From: Roridomyces roridus
Taxonomy: Eukaryota; Basidiomycota; Agaricomycetes; Agaricales; Mycenaceae
Assembly (NCBI GenBank): GCA_029378245.1
Contig: JARKIF010000049.1
Location: 1-64,000 of the forward strand
DNA: 64,000 nucleotides
Direction of reading: 5' to 3'
A program made the translations under genes and the position numbers. The notes under the pieces were generated by a model, which was not told the origin of the DNA, did no database searches, and was given only the letters and a program-made list of their open reading frames with translations. Positions 11,585-23,300 of this stretch are shown here, in pieces. Every line of letters begins with the position of its first letter. The first letter of the stretch is position 1.

Positions 11585-11612
11585 AGGGGGAGAGAGAGAG
11601 AGAGAGCGCGAT
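11585..11612. repeat. (GA)n tract just upstream of CR-A
   Basis: gagagagagagagagagagc on the plus strand is a CT-rich stretch on the coding strand, about 35-55 bp before the CR-A start. A similar tract lies before CR-C (31671-31690), so it may be part of the shared family promoter or 5' UTR. Confidence 0.6.
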
Positions 11613-12069
11613 CGTGGGTCCTGGTGCCAGGTGACAGACGGCGTCTCAGTGCATCACGCAACCGGCCCGGGCTGAAAATGGCTCATCATCTCGCCTGCCC
11701 TCCGTCCTCTTCACGCACGGCATCCCGTCGTCGTCGTCTCCGCCCTCGCCTCGCGGTACGGACGGCAACGTCCAGGGGGCGCACCCCGCGCGGTTCAAAG
11801 AATTGGCTTGACGGAAAAAAAGGTGGAGGAGAAGCAGCGGGGGCAGTACTGTGTATGGTAATGCGGCGCTGGCGGTGCCGAGGTGATTTTGGCTCCTTGA
11901 CGGAACGGTTGCCGAGGCGCGAAGTCAGTGCTATCAAATGTAAGATTGACCCCAGACGGAATATGTATGCCCGCAGAAGAAGATTGTCTTCGAGCTTATC
12001 ATTGTCAAAAGTACAGATTTTGGACCTCCACGCTCGGTATGTATCGAGATTCTTCGGGCAACTACAACT
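11613..12069. other. Spacer between CR-A and CR-B
   Basis: No protein-like frame except GC-rich shadow frames (11640-11940). It would hold the CR-A promoter and the CR-B 3' region. Nothing else recognised. Confidence 0.45.
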
Positions 12070-12930
12070 TCAGGTGTCAACATATCTTGAAGCCTCCAGC
12101 GTCCTTTGTGTGAATGTTATCCTCACAAGAAATGTTCAAACCGGAAAGGAGACACACCTCAACGCTTCCATCTCCTCTTGTGACCATGGCTGCATCTCCC
12201 TGGTGTCTGCCACGAACTGCTTCGTGTAATGGTGCTCTGATCTGCCGTCCAGAAGCGCGGTATACACCAGACCAACAGCTAGGCAGATCCACCAACGAGG
12301 ATACCACTTGGGGTGTCGAACAGCGTCGACGTCGAGCAAGACCCAGCTCTTGCTAACAGCAGCATCAATTGGCGTCATCGAGTCCATGTAGCCCTGGTTG
12401 GGACCCCGAAACACTTGAACACCAGAGTCACAGAAGTAGTAAATGGCCTCAGGCTCTGGCACGAAGAACACGGGTTGGCCGCAAGCTAGGAGATGGAGGA
12501 GGAGATAGCTTGCACCGACGCTCTTTCCTACCGGATTGCATAAGTGCAAATTGTACGGGAAAAGAGGATGGTGGGGTTACTTGCCAATACCATGTTCTCC
12601 AGTGACATAAAAATGATATCCCACTTTCACCTCGGCCAAGAAATCGACGTATTCTTGGCGTACGATGAGCGTGTCCAACGAGGCGAGTGCATGCACTCGT
12701 AAGACCGGGTGTTTCCTGAGGTCAATGTAGCGGATTCTCGAAGAAGGTTCCGAGTTTGTGGCGTAGGTTTGGATATATGGGGCCAAACCGCGACACTCAG
12801 GTCCATGCTGAATAGGGTTCGGTGGGCGGTCTGTAGCAGGCCAAAGGAACTCGTGAAGAGTGGAAAAAGGGTCCGTGGGGCTCAAGCGCGTAAATCTGGG
12901 TAGGGTGGGTGTGTCTGAGACGGAGGCCAT
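12070..12930 (-). CDS. CR-B: intact short CR-family NTPase lacking the nuclease half
   Basis: Three exons (12585-12930, 12158-12527, 12070-12103) give 249 residues with clean splice phases. Start MASVSDTPTLPRF. Header with PTDPFSTLHEFLWP and YIDLRKHPVLRV; Walker A GEHGIGKS split by intron 1; PVFFVPEPEAIYYF; Walker B-like WVLLDVDAV; KQFVADTREMQPWSQEEME. Compared with CR-A it stops 11 residues into exon 3 (RTLEASRYVD region, then TGA), so the C-terminal ~320 residues are missing. Intron 1 uses a GC donor (gcaagt). CR-E ends at the same place, so this may be a genuine short subfamily rather than one accidental truncation. Predicted soluble ATP/GTP-binding protein; partner unknown. Confidence 0.65.
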
Positions 12931-13124
12931 GGAGAAGCAGTGAGAGTGACGCTGCAGTCATGCCAGTGGCGGTCAGAGATGCCGATCAATCCTTCGATAG
13001 CACAATGTCTTCGACTCGGACTGTTTGCTCTATGTCGTTCTGCTCTTACACCCTCGCACCATGACGCGCCATCTGCATATCCACGTTCTCAAGAGCCTTA
13101 CTAGACTCTCGCTGTCATTGAGCG
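12931..13124. other. CR-B upstream region
   Basis: No gene seen. Contains the presumed CR-B promoter. Confidence 0.4.
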
Positions 13125-13262
13125 CAAGTTTCAACGCTCCAACCCGTTTTGAACCCGTCGACGGCCGTCAAATTTTTTGGGTGCCTCGAGGCCGACGGGT
13201 ACGGGCCGTAACCGTGTACGGACGGCCGTCTTACGGCTTGGGACGGGGACGGTGCTCATCCC
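13125..13262. mobile_element. Probable truncated hAT-type MITE end
   Basis: GC-rich segment full of cgacggccgtc / acggacggccg inverted words, ending in gtgctcatccCTA at 13262; the reverse complement TAGGGATGAGCACCG is a typical hAT-like terminus. It abuts the point where CR-C loses homology to CR-A. The other terminus was not found, so this is tentative. Confidence 0.35.
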
Positions 13263-13727
13263 TACAATAGACGAGGTTGAGGTTTTCCACGTCGAAATTT
13301 TTTCCTTGTCCCAGCCCACGGCTATATGCCCCCAGTCTTGCGATGATCTGGAGCAAGGTCGCGAGGTTGTGTGGATGTGTATTGGAGAGGGAGGATTGGG
13401 TGAGGCGGAGGGTGCTGGATGTGACGATGATGGCGTCGACAGCAGCGAAATTCTGAGCGTGTGGCTGGAGGTACAGCGGACGGGTTTGAAGCACGGCCGG
13501 ATCGCAGGACTCAATGACAAAGTTCTGGGCTTGGCCATAGAGAAACAAGCTGCGTCGAATGATATTGTCACCGGCACCGAAGACAGATGGTACGGGCATC
13601 TTGTTGTGAATAAATGCGCGATGGAGTAGTCGTTCGACAAAGGTACCTGCCACAGACTGTGTCTCCGGGCCGTCCAATGCCAGGGCCAATTGGTTCCGAA
13701 TGTTCTCCAACCCCATCAATTCCATTA
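13263..13727 (-). pseudogene. CR-C fragment 4: C-terminal nuclease-like region
   Basis: Close match to CR-A exon 3 from MELMGLENIRNQLAL through VERLLHRAF, DNIIRRSLFLYGQAQNF, PHAQNFAAVDAIIV and NLVYC. Homology stops at 13262, where hAT-like sequence begins, so the last ~80 residues are lost. The upstream half of the same exon lies 5.8 kb away at 19545-19838, across the TA-flanked MITE that carries the Copia element. The coding strand is minus, consistent with one original gene. Confidence 0.8.
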
Positions 13728-13823
13728 GGGGAGGTCAGAGTGGAACGAAACGAGTCGATTCTCGCATCGATTCTGACTTCGGAACTGCTTCGATTCTTTG
13801 GACCAAATACTCGGAAACACGGG

Positions 13824-14104
13824 TGTTAGACGCGGACGCGTAGCATCGCGGACCGACATGGATATTTGGAGGTGTTTGACCCGCGGCTGATATCACGGAT
13901 GGCAAGGCCATCAATCCCTCACTCGTCTTACCACCTCTGGTCGCGTGTGAGGGTATGTGGTCTTGCCTCCCGTTCGTTCTCGGTCTGACCGTAGTATAGT
14001 TCTAGTTACTCATACCTACGGTACAGGTGAATAAAGACTCGTCTTACCACCTCTGGTCGCGTGTGAGGTTCTAGTTACTCATACCTACGGTACAGCGTTC
14101 TACA
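13824..14104 (+). repeat. Copia 5' LTR
   Basis: 281 bp, TG...CA. Contains an internal direct duplication: ctcgtcttaccacctctggt and ctagttactcatacctacgg each occur twice. An aataaa word (in gtgaataaagac, about 14028-14039) is a candidate polyadenylation signal. The sequence after it (ggttatgggcc) would be the primer-binding site, but I could not match it to a tRNA. Confidence 0.9.
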
Positions 14105-14270
14105 GGTTATGGGCCTTTAATTCGCGTCTCTATCGACGACGAATAGATTCCTGCACCGTTTTCGCGACCACGACACTGGGCGAGTCCGCTTCCTTCCTTT
14201 TTTGACGAATACGCGCGGCGCGCCACGACGACACCACCACCTTCATTTCCGTTTACGCCTTCTCGGATCG

Positions 14271-16583
14271 ATGTATCCTTCATTCTCAACGGGCAACCCG
14301 CTAGCGCCGTCGCCGAACCCCTGGTCTACGCTGCCCCCACAGTCGATGCACCAGGCGGCAATGCCGTCGCCGATGACGCCCCACTCCTCTCACATCCAAA
14401 CGCCCCAGGTCCCTCCACGCCCTCCACGCCGAGCCATGACGTTTGAGGCGCCGCAGGGACACGCCGTTCTCCCGCCGTTGAACGTGTACGAAGCCGCGCC
14501 GATGAATCCCCACCAGCAGTATCCACCACCGCCCGTACACTCGCATGGCCCTCCCGTATACGCGTTTCCCTATCCATACCCGACATATCCTCACGCTCAC
14601 CCTCCCGCTGATCGTCCTCCCGTCGCTCGCCCGCTACCGGCGCCGCCATCTCAGCTCGGGACGCAAAACGGCCAATATGGGAGTCAGCCGCTGCCGGGTG
14701 TATATAGCTCGGTCTCGGGTTTCGTGGGTGACGCAGGGCCGGCGCCGAAAGTTCAGCAATTGTCAACGACTGCCTGGCCAGAGTCGGAGAAGCTCGCACT
14801 GGAACGAGGAAACTGGCTCCCTTGGTCGCAGAAACTCTTGCGCCAGCTCGGGATGGTCCCACACGTGTGGCGTTTCATCTCCCGTGGCAACCCATGTCCA
14901 TCTTTCGACATGTACCCCGCCCACCACCGTGCCTGGATCGACCAGGATATGGTCGTTCGCTCCTACCTTGCGGAGATCCTGACGGCGTCGGAACACTCTT
15001 ACATCTCCCGGTGCTCGACTGCTTGCGAGGCATACGAAACTCTTGCAGTGCGTCACACGCAACGTGGACCTGTTGGTCAAATCGACGCACTCAAGAAGTT
15101 CCTGTCTGTCAAGTTTCCCATCGACCCCTCCCAATTCGGCTCCACCGTCACCGTTCTATCTGACCTCAATGACGCGATATGGGCGGCGGGCCCTCCTGAC
15201 CCTGACTCATTCCTTCTCGCAGGCCTGCTCGTCGCTCTCTCAGCCAATCACTCCGAGTTCGTCAACAGCATGGTGACGCAGCCCAACCTCTCCCTTCCGC
15301 TCCTTCTCGAACGATTGGGCATCAAGCAGGCTTACCACTCCGCTGGCATGACGGACGGCAGTGGTATGACGTTTGTGGCGTCGACAGGCGAGGCGGTGGG
15401 GAAGACGTTGGGGACGTTTGTGGGTGCTGCGGTCGAGGCGCAGAACAGTGTGAACGCGGCGCGTGGTCCGCCTCCCAAGGGCAAGCGACCGAGGGAGAAC
15501 TGCAGTACCCCAGGCTGCCCTACGTTGCAGACGCATACATGGCCTTACTGCACGGCGCCGGGGGGTGGTATGGCAGGAAAGTCGGTGGAGGAGGCGAAGG
15601 CGAAGAAGCGTGCCGAGGCGGAGGCAAACGCCAAGCAGCGCCCTCAGGCACACATCAAACGTAACGCTTCGGGCGCTGCATTTGTAACGATTTCGGGCGC
15701 GGATTTCCTTCTCTCGCCGATGCCGTCGCCTACTGCGTCTGCTCCTCCTGCTGCACCGCCTCTCAACCTCATTAATCTCAAGACCAATTCTTTGGCGTCG
15801 TTGGCGGAGGTAGAGCAACCTGAAGTCTGGCTGGCATCTCTACCCGAACTTAAAGCTTCGGTCGATTGGTCGAAATTCACCGTCAACGCTGCGTCGGTCA
15901 CAGCCCAATCCACCGAACCTTATGCCCTTTACGCGGATACGGGTGCGACCGTACACATCTCACCGCACCGGTCCGACTTCCTCACCCTACGTGCCATTGA
16001 GCCTCGTGCCATCAAGGGTTTCCAAGGGAGTAGCATCGACGCGATAGGAGTGGGCACTATAATCAACAGCAAACTCGAGCTCGAATTTGCGCTATTCGTT
16101 CCGGAGGCCGCAATTCGCCTTCTCTCCGTCCTGAGCATCTGCAAACGCAAGAAACTTTCTTTCCATTGCGACGACAGTGTCGCGGTACTCGCTGATGCCA
16201 CGATGGGGGTCGTGTGCAGCGGTACTGTGGATCCTGCTCGGCAGCTCTATCGCATGGACTGTACCATGCCCATCTTATCCTCTAATGCCGCCTCCGCCGC
16301 TACTCGCGATCTGCGCAGCTGGCACCTTTGTCTCGGCCATGCCAACGAACAGTCCATCGTCGATATGTATCTGGAAAATCACGCCGATGGTATGACCCTT
16401 GATCCTTCCTCCGATGCTCCCGTTTGTGACTCCTGCATTCCGATGCATTTCCATTTCTCACGCGGTGGATCCTCATGGCTGAGGCGCAAACCGACGACAA
16501 GATCAAACGCATTACCATCGACAATGGGGAGCTTGTATCAACGGCGTTCGACAAATGGTGTGCGGACAGAGGCATTGAGGTAG
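14271..16583 (+). pseudogene. Copia gag-protease-integrase N-terminus
   Basis: First ATG of the frame at 14271 (MYPSFSTGNP). Proline-rich start, then a UBN2-type gag domain (about ERGNWLPWSQKLLRQLG to SLPLLLERLG), a zinc-binding cluster CSTPGCPTLQTHTWPYC with GGGMAGKS, aspartic protease site YADTGATVHIS, and the integrase pre-domain WHLCLGH...CDSCI (HHCC). Directly after CDSCI (about 16435) the normal integrase core start, including the first catalytic Asp of D-D-E, is missing and the frame ends at 16583 in non-homologous residues. Broken by internal deletion plus frameshift. Confidence 0.85.
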
Positions 16584-19030
16584 TCCATACGGCTGCGCGT
16601 ACTTCCAAGCAGAATGGGAAAGTGGAGCGATACCACCGTAGCATTCACAGCAAGGCTCGCACCATGCGCATACACTGTGGAGCTCCGCCATTCCTTTGGG
16701 ACGAGTTTTGCGTGACCGCGGCATACTTACATGCCAGAACCCCAAGCTCCGCCCAGAGTGGCCGTACCCCGCACGAATGCTTCGAGCGTCGCAAACCAGA
16801 CCTATCGCATCTCAGGGAGATTGGGTGTCGGGCTTTCGTCCTCATGGAGGAGAACAACCCGAAGGTGTTCGCACGCTCGATTGAGTGTGTGCTCATCGGA
16901 TACACACCTCAGTCCAAGGCGTATCGATGCTGGGAGCGCGGAACTAACAAGATCTATAACTCAATCGATGTCAGATTCATTGAATCTGGGGACGTCGCTC
17001 GAGTTGTATACAACAAAGACAAGTTGGCCGCTATTCCTCGATCTCCTCGCGTTCCTGACGACCAAACCCCTTCTGACCCCAATCTTCGGACATTATCACT
17101 CCCTGTACCTCCGCCTCCCTCTCCCACGCCGCCGCTTGTGACCGTCCCTCCCGCGTCGACAAATGACAAGCCTGTCCTTCGCCGATCATCCCGTACCAAA
17201 CGTCCCACGGCCAGAGCTGCCGCCAACTCGGCTGGGGATGATGGGGTTGCACTGGCTGCTGACGACGGAGAGATTGAAATCTTGGAGGAATGGGAGCAGA
17301 TAATTGCGGATACACCTGAGGATGATGATGGAGAGGAAGAGGGGATGCTGTCGCAGCTCAATGCATATTTGGTGTCCAATCCCATCGACGTGGAGTACCC
17401 GGATGATCCGCGCAACTACACCGAGGCGATGGCGGCCCCGGATGCTGAGCGCTGGGTTGCTGGTACACATGAAGAGCTGGATTCTCTCCGGGCCATGGGC
17501 GTGTACAAGCTTGTTCCCCCATCCGATGTTCCCCCAAACAAGACGGTACTTGATTTGAAGCCCGTTTACGTTCGCAAGCGGGACATGGATGGGACTGTTG
17601 TGCGGAACAAGGTCCGGTACTGTCTCCTTGGGAATCGTCAAGTGTTCGGGCGGGACTACACCGACACCACCTCTCCGACTGCACGCCTCGAGTCTTTTCG
17701 GGCTGTCCTTCACATCGCGGCATCCAAGGGCTGGGATATTCAGCAGGTCGACGTCAAGACTGCCTTCCTCAATGCTGATCTCCCCCCCGAAGAATACCAA
17801 TACGCCCGTCAGCCGCGTCATTTTGAGGAGCCCGGCAAGGAAAGCTGGTTCTGGATGGTGGTCAAGTCGCTGTATGGGTTGAAGCAAGCCGGTCGCGCAT
17901 GGAATCGCACTCTGCATGCGGCAATGGTGGAATGGGGCTTCAGACGGCTGATCTGCGAATGGTGTGTTTATGTGCGTTTCGGGCCCAACGGCGAGGTCAT
18001 CCTTGTAGCGATCCATGTCGATGACATGATCTCTGCTGCATCTTCCACTACCATCAACGATGCCTTCAAGGCTCAGTTACGCTCAAAGTGGCAAATCTCC
18101 GACCTTGGTGAAGTCCGATACTGCCTGGGGATTGGTATCGTACGGGACCCAGAACGCCGCACCATCGCTCTCTCCCAAACTGCTCTCATTGACCGCATCA
18201 TTGCTCAATTCCGCCAAGGAGACGCCCACCCCGTATCGACGCCGATGGAGGCTGGACTCAAGCTCGTGCGACCAGACCTCTCACTCCTGTCCCCGGAGGA
18301 TCGCGAGCGTCTTCAACACACTCCCTTCGCCTCCCTTGTCTGCTCTCTGATGTATGTGTCGCGTGGCTCTCGACCCGACATCGCGATGGCCGTCAGCAAG
18401 CTGGCTTGTTTCCTCGACTGCTTCACCGCTGTCCACTGGCAGGCTGCCATACGTGTTGTTCGGTACCTGAAGGGGACTCGGGACTATGCTCTCTACCTAG
18501 GCGGCACGGAGCCAATCCACCTCGCAGGCTACACCGACTCGGACTATGCGAACGACCCCCAAAAGTTCCGTTCCGTCATGGGCTATAATTTCTCACTTGG
18601 CCTGGGACCCATTTCATGGGCTTCCCGCAAGCAGAAGCTCGTCGCGTCCTCTTCAACCGAGGCGGAGTACATTGCTGCGTCCGAAGCATCCAAGGAAGCT
18701 TGTTGGTTGCGCACATTGATCCGCGGACTCGGCGTCTCCGTTGAAGGTCCTACTCCCATCCGATGCGACAATAATGGTGCTATTGCCCTCGCTAACGACC
18801 AGGCTCTCCATCCCACCTCCAAAGCGATCCATATCCGGTACCACCAAATCCGCGAGTGTGTCGAGAAGCGCAAAATTTTCCTTCCCCGTGTTTCTTCCTT
18901 CGACAACGCCGCCGACACCTTAACCAAGCCACTACCAGCCGTGGATTTCGCGCGTCACCGTGCTGCATTATTTGTCTTGCCAGGGGGTGCTTCGCCAGGG
19001 GGTGCTTCTATGCAGGGGGTGCTGGCATGA
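16450..19030 (+). pseudogene. Copia integrase C-half, reverse transcriptase and RNase H
   Basis: Resumes in a different frame with AEAQTDDKIKRITIDNGEL (second catalytic Asp) and SKQNGKVERYHR (the Glu), then the integrase tail, reverse transcriptase (WDIQQVDVKTAFLNADL, KSLYGLKQAGRAWN, and HVDDM at the catalytic position usually written YVDD) and RNase H (GYTDSDYAND, SSSTEAEYIAAS, RCDNNGAIALAN, TLTKPLP). Open to the stop at 19028-19030. The end contains repeats of agggggtgct. Apart from the missing first integrase Asp the catalytic residues look preserved. Confidence 0.88.
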
Positions 19031-19064
19031 GGGGGTGCTTACCGCGGTCCGCAATGAGGGGGTG

Positions 19065-19345
19065 TGTTAGACGCGGACGCGTAGCATCGCGGACCGACAT
19101 GGATATTTGGAGGTGTTTGACCCGCGGCTGATATCACGGATGGCAAGGCCATCAATCCCTCACTCGTCTTACCACCTCTGGTCGCGTGTGAGGGTATGTG
19201 GTCTTGCCTCCCGTTCGTTCTCGGTCTGACCGTAGTATAGTTCTAGTTACTCATACCTACGGTACAGGTGAATAAAGACTCGTCTTACCACCTCTGGTCG
19301 CGTGTGAGGTTCTAGTTACTCATACCTACGGTACAGCGTTCTACA
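19065..19345 (+). repeat. Copia 3' LTR
   Basis: 281 bp. By eye I see no difference from the 5' LTR (13824-14104), including the internal duplication. Followed by the ACGGG duplication. Confidence 0.9.
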
Positions 19346-19544
19346 ACGGGTTCCGAAGCCAGAATCGAAGCAGAATCGATTCTGAGTTACGAACAGAATC
19401 GATGTTCCTCCTCCCGAGGAGGAACTACATCTGTTTCGGAACTCAGAATCGAAACTCGATCGAAACTCGGTCAAGAATCGACCGAGTTCCGACATGAGAA
19501 TCGATTCAGAATCGATGATGTTTCCTCCACTCTGACCTCCCCTA

Positions 19545-20167
19545 TTGTGCGCAGTTGGAGAGGAACTCGAAAGAGAAGTGTTTCCGATTAGGGCTCCGAG
19601 GCACTCCATGAACATCTTTTATCCGCTGTGGATTGACAAGGAACATTCGATGACTGCCGTCCTGAATTCCAGTTTTCGGATCGAAATCGGTGATAAAGAT
19701 GTTCTCCAAGGCGGCGTAGATGATGTCATCAAGGCTTTGAGAGTCGCTTGTTATGTCCTGGGTCATGAAGATATAGCGGGGAATTAGTCCAAACTCCTCG
19801 ACCCCGTCCAACACGGCTTGGCGGGGTTTACTCATCAGTGTCCTGGATTATTTCTCAGTGTCAACATGATGGAACCATGCAAATAAGAGACAAACATGTA
19901 GGCAGCAACCTCGTCCATTGACCATGACTTCATTACCCAGGTTTTCGCCTCAATCTGCTTCTTGTAATGGTCCATCCGGTGCTGGGCTGGAGACACTGTC
20001 CAAACTGTGATTTTGCCATTCTTGACCCAGATACCCGGGATCCAGTCAGAAGGCTGGTCGGTGTCGATAAGAACCCAGCTAGCGTTGAGGGCAGCTTCAG
20101 CTTCCGCGGTGTTGATACGCGGGACGGGGTTGCCCAATAACATCTGGACACCCGAGCTGGAGAAATA
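19545..20167 (-). pseudogene. CR-C fragment 3: end of NTPase domain and start of C-terminal region
   Basis: Two exons. 19884-20167 carries the tail of the NTPase domain (YFSSSGVQMLLGNP, SWVLIDTDQPSDW, MKSWSMDEVAAYM). After an intron with donor gtttgt and acceptor atccag, 19545-19838 carries KPRQAVLDGVEEFGLIPRY to HFSFEFLSN. Both match CR-A exons 2 and 3. The right edge is the KDZ target duplication GAGAAATA (20160-20167); the left edge is the TA-flanked MITE. Reading frame is preserved inside the fragment. Confidence 0.82.
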
Positions 20168-20246
20168 CACCTAAGGAAGCACCGTTCGCGTACCTTCGGG
20201 ACCGAGTAGGTACCTTAAAGTGTTGACACAAAGCCTACCTAATAGG
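20168..20246. repeat. KDZ left terminal inverted repeat
   Basis: 79 bp; mirror of 30701-30779 with three substitutions (two near position 14-15, one near 62). Confidence 0.9.
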
Positions 20247-20336
20247 GCCATCTACCGCTTTCATTAATCTATTAATATATACTTCCGTAATCTCTCCACG
20301 CGACCGTGATCCGTTTTCCCCTCTCCATCTTCTCTC

Positions 20337-23300
20337 ATGCCTGGGTCGGGACGAACGGGGAGGCAGAGATCCACGCGCCAAAGCGCGGCGGTCACTGGGA
20401 AGGGGGTGGGGAAACACTACACTAGCCCCCTCAAGCCACGCGACACGCGCAAAAGGGGCCTTCTCAGACCCACCGGTTCTGCAGCACGCGCCTCGGGCCT
20501 CACACAGCACCTTACGGCGCTCCTCAACGCTAATCCGGAGCCCGTTACCACTCCTGAAATGGACGAAGACGTGTTTATGGCCAATGACGAGGCACAGGCA
20601 GAGGACTGGGAGGATTGGGAGGATGCTGGACCTCCGTCGGCGCCGCCTCCTCCTCCACCTGCGGCTCACGTATCCCCGACTCTTGCCAAAACCAAGGAGC
20701 ATCAGAAACATGCCTGGGAGTACGTTCTACCGCTCATGGAGGCGCCCTTTGCGGAATACCATCGTGATACATACCGAAAACCACCACCGCCCGTTCCCGC
20801 AACTCTTGAACATATATGCCAGGGATCATCTTGCCGCAGGGTTACGGCCACTGTACAGTGCCTTCACACGTCTTGTGCGTATGTGCTTTCCATCCATAAT
20901 ATGATCCTCAATGTCATGGACTAGATCTTCAGCAGATAATCGTCAGCACTTGTGATTGCGTACCCATTCCTGTGCTCCTCGTCAAATATGGTGTATTTGC
21001 GTTTTCTCCAACGCGTCCGTCCACCGCAATCTCCATTGAGCTACTGGAGCTCTACAGAGCTCTCTTTGAGCGCTCATGCAATGCTGTCACTGCGCTAGCT
21101 TCGGCTCTGCACACACTGTACTACCGACGGGGGTTTGAGATTGTTTCGCAAGCGGTATGTGTATCATTTTACTCACAGAAAAACTCGGATACTCATTGAT
21201 AATACTCATTGTTTTTAGCGGCCGGGGCAGCTTGTTGTGGATCCGTTCCGCAAGGGCCTTAGCCATGCTGTACAGTGGTACGCGAATCTCCAGGATCGAA
21301 TCCGCCGCAGAGTCGAGGGTATCCTCGCATCTGCGGAAAATACATTGCTTGCAACGGAGCCCCTGCCCCCCCAGCCACCTCCGCCTACGCCGCCTACGCC
21401 GCCTACGCCTACGCCACCTCCGCCTACGCCTACGTCACCTCCGCCTGCGTCTACGCCTACACCTCTGCCCTCGCACTCAAGGCCTTCATCACTCACCGTG
21501 GGACGTGCAGATCGCGTCTTGCGCCAGCGTTGCCCCCTGTGTTTTGATCTTCGCCTTTGGGGTAGACCTCTGTCCGAGTAAGCTCTCATTTACCTCAATC
21601 TACTACGCTTACAATAATTCCTTTCAGAGGTGGAGATGTACAGCTCGGTGGCGATGCCTGTTTCAGCTACCGGCATCTCAAATCTGCGGGGGATGGGCCA
21701 ACGGGCTACAAGCCCGAGCTTTTTATCCCTCGGGAGCAGGTCGCCTTGGTGAAGGATCGTATTCGTATAGCGAGGACCCGTGCCCCTGCATCCAGAAACT
21801 TTGAGGTCTCCGAGGAGACCATCCAGACCTGCGAGCAGAATTGGGAGGCGGCGAATGAAAAGAAGCGCAAGGCAGACCCCAAACGATATGATGCGAGTGG
21901 TATCTTCGCCCTCCTTTGTCGTCACTCGCAGGTCCTCTACATGTGCGATGTTGACACCCCCGGCGAACAACAGCAATTTATCCTGGCGTGTTTGGAGGAA
22001 GTTGCACGCCACCTACCGCCTCAGGCAACAATTGTGCAGGCCTATGATGTCGGCTGTGTCTTGGATCGGAGCTGCAATTTGGTAAGTACATTATTTTTTT
22101 GCTTTGCCCATCAGTTGAACCTTCAGTACCCCATCCTTGCTGACGGTCTTCGAGAGCGCGTCAGCTTTGTCATCAACGCAATGCATGCGTTCGGCCATGA
22201 GTGGATCTGCCAATTATTCTACAACCCCCGTTTTCGACGGGGAATGGGCTTGACGGACGCCGAGGGTCCCGAGCGTCTCTGGTCCCTGATCAGGAAGCTT
22301 ATCCCCCTCACCAGAGCACAATGGGTGGGTTATTGCAATTTCCACAAGTATTTCTCATCTGATTCATCACAGAATTCCCGCCGCATCTGGATGCTGGATC
22401 AGCACGTCATGTTCGTGAATGAAGAAGGACTTGATGCGCTCGGGACATGGCTTGATCGTCAATACAAGAAGAACGTTCTGAAGAAGAAGAGCAAAGCCGT
22501 TGGGGTACTCAGGGACTGCGGCGTCTCGGAGGACGAGCTCCGCGACCAATGGGAACAGCAAAAGGCAGCGCAGAGGTCCCACCAAACACGTACGTATCTA
22601 CCTCTGTCCTCCACCACCTCCGTTATCTCCATTTTGTCGTTCTCAAATTGATTCATATCCACAGATGCACCGGCGCGGCTACGCAAGGAGTTGGACAAGG
22701 TTCTCGCACTCCAAACCCAGATCGACATTCTGGAGAAATCTATCTCGGACACAAAACAATCCATCAACTCGGCTGGGATGTCTCCGGATTCACTCTCCCA
22801 TCTACAACGCCTCGAGGCTTCGCACCGGGAATTGAGTACCGAGGCGGACGCCCTCTATTCCACCCTGAATATACACGGCACATTTCCGAACCTCCGGAGT
22901 CTCCCTCTTGAATTCGTGCGAACTCTCCTCATGATGCGTGACCTCAAGATGAACATCCGAAGGCGTGCCATCGGGTCGTTCTACGAGTGGGAAACACTTG
23001 ATCGTGCAGTGGCCGGACGTCGAGAGGCGCTAGGTGAGTGTTTCACTTTCATCTTTCGCATTAGTTTGCTTAATCTATCTACACAGGGACTAAGCTTCAT
23101 CAATCGACGCGACAGGCTATTTTGAAACGGCAGCCCGCCTTGCTTCGCTCCATCAACAAATTCAACTCTTATTGCGCTGAGCTGGAGGAGTTACGTCCCG
23201 CTGGATGCACCATCCCCATCCCACGCCCTCTGTCAACGCAGCTGAATGGTCTTCGTTCAGATCCATCCCTCCATGAGGATGTGTGGATTGAGGTTTCCCA

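Larger units (their letters stand above)
13824..19345 (+). mobile_element. Copia (Ty1-type) LTR retrotransposon, recent but internally deleted
   Basis: 5522 bp. Two 281-bp LTRs (TGTTAG...CTACA) look identical over their length and are bounded by a perfect 5-bp target duplication ACGGG (13819-13823, 19346-19350). The internal order gag, protease, integrase, reverse transcriptase, RNase H is the Copia order. A GA/G-rich polypurine tract (aatgagggggtg) precedes the 3' LTR. The integrase core is deleted and frame-shifted near 16440-16475, so the copy is non-autonomous, yet the LTR identity implies very recent insertion. Confidence 0.92.
13728..19542. mobile_element. ~300-bp TA-flanked MITE in CR-C, split by the Copia element
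   Basis: The outer ends are perfect inverted repeats, GGGGAGGTCAGAGTGGA at 13728 and its complement ending at 19542, flanked by the dinucleotide TA (13726-13727 and 19543-19544), as in Tc1/mariner-type insertions. Its own sequence is 13728-13823 plus 19346-19542 and is rich in gaatcgattct palindromes. The middle is the Copia insertion with its own ACGGG duplication. The order is therefore readable: CR gene, then MITE, then Copia. Confidence 0.8.

Noticed and set aside
14202..14270. Copia gag starting at 14202
   Set aside because: That frame opens with TTG; the first ATG in frame is 14271.
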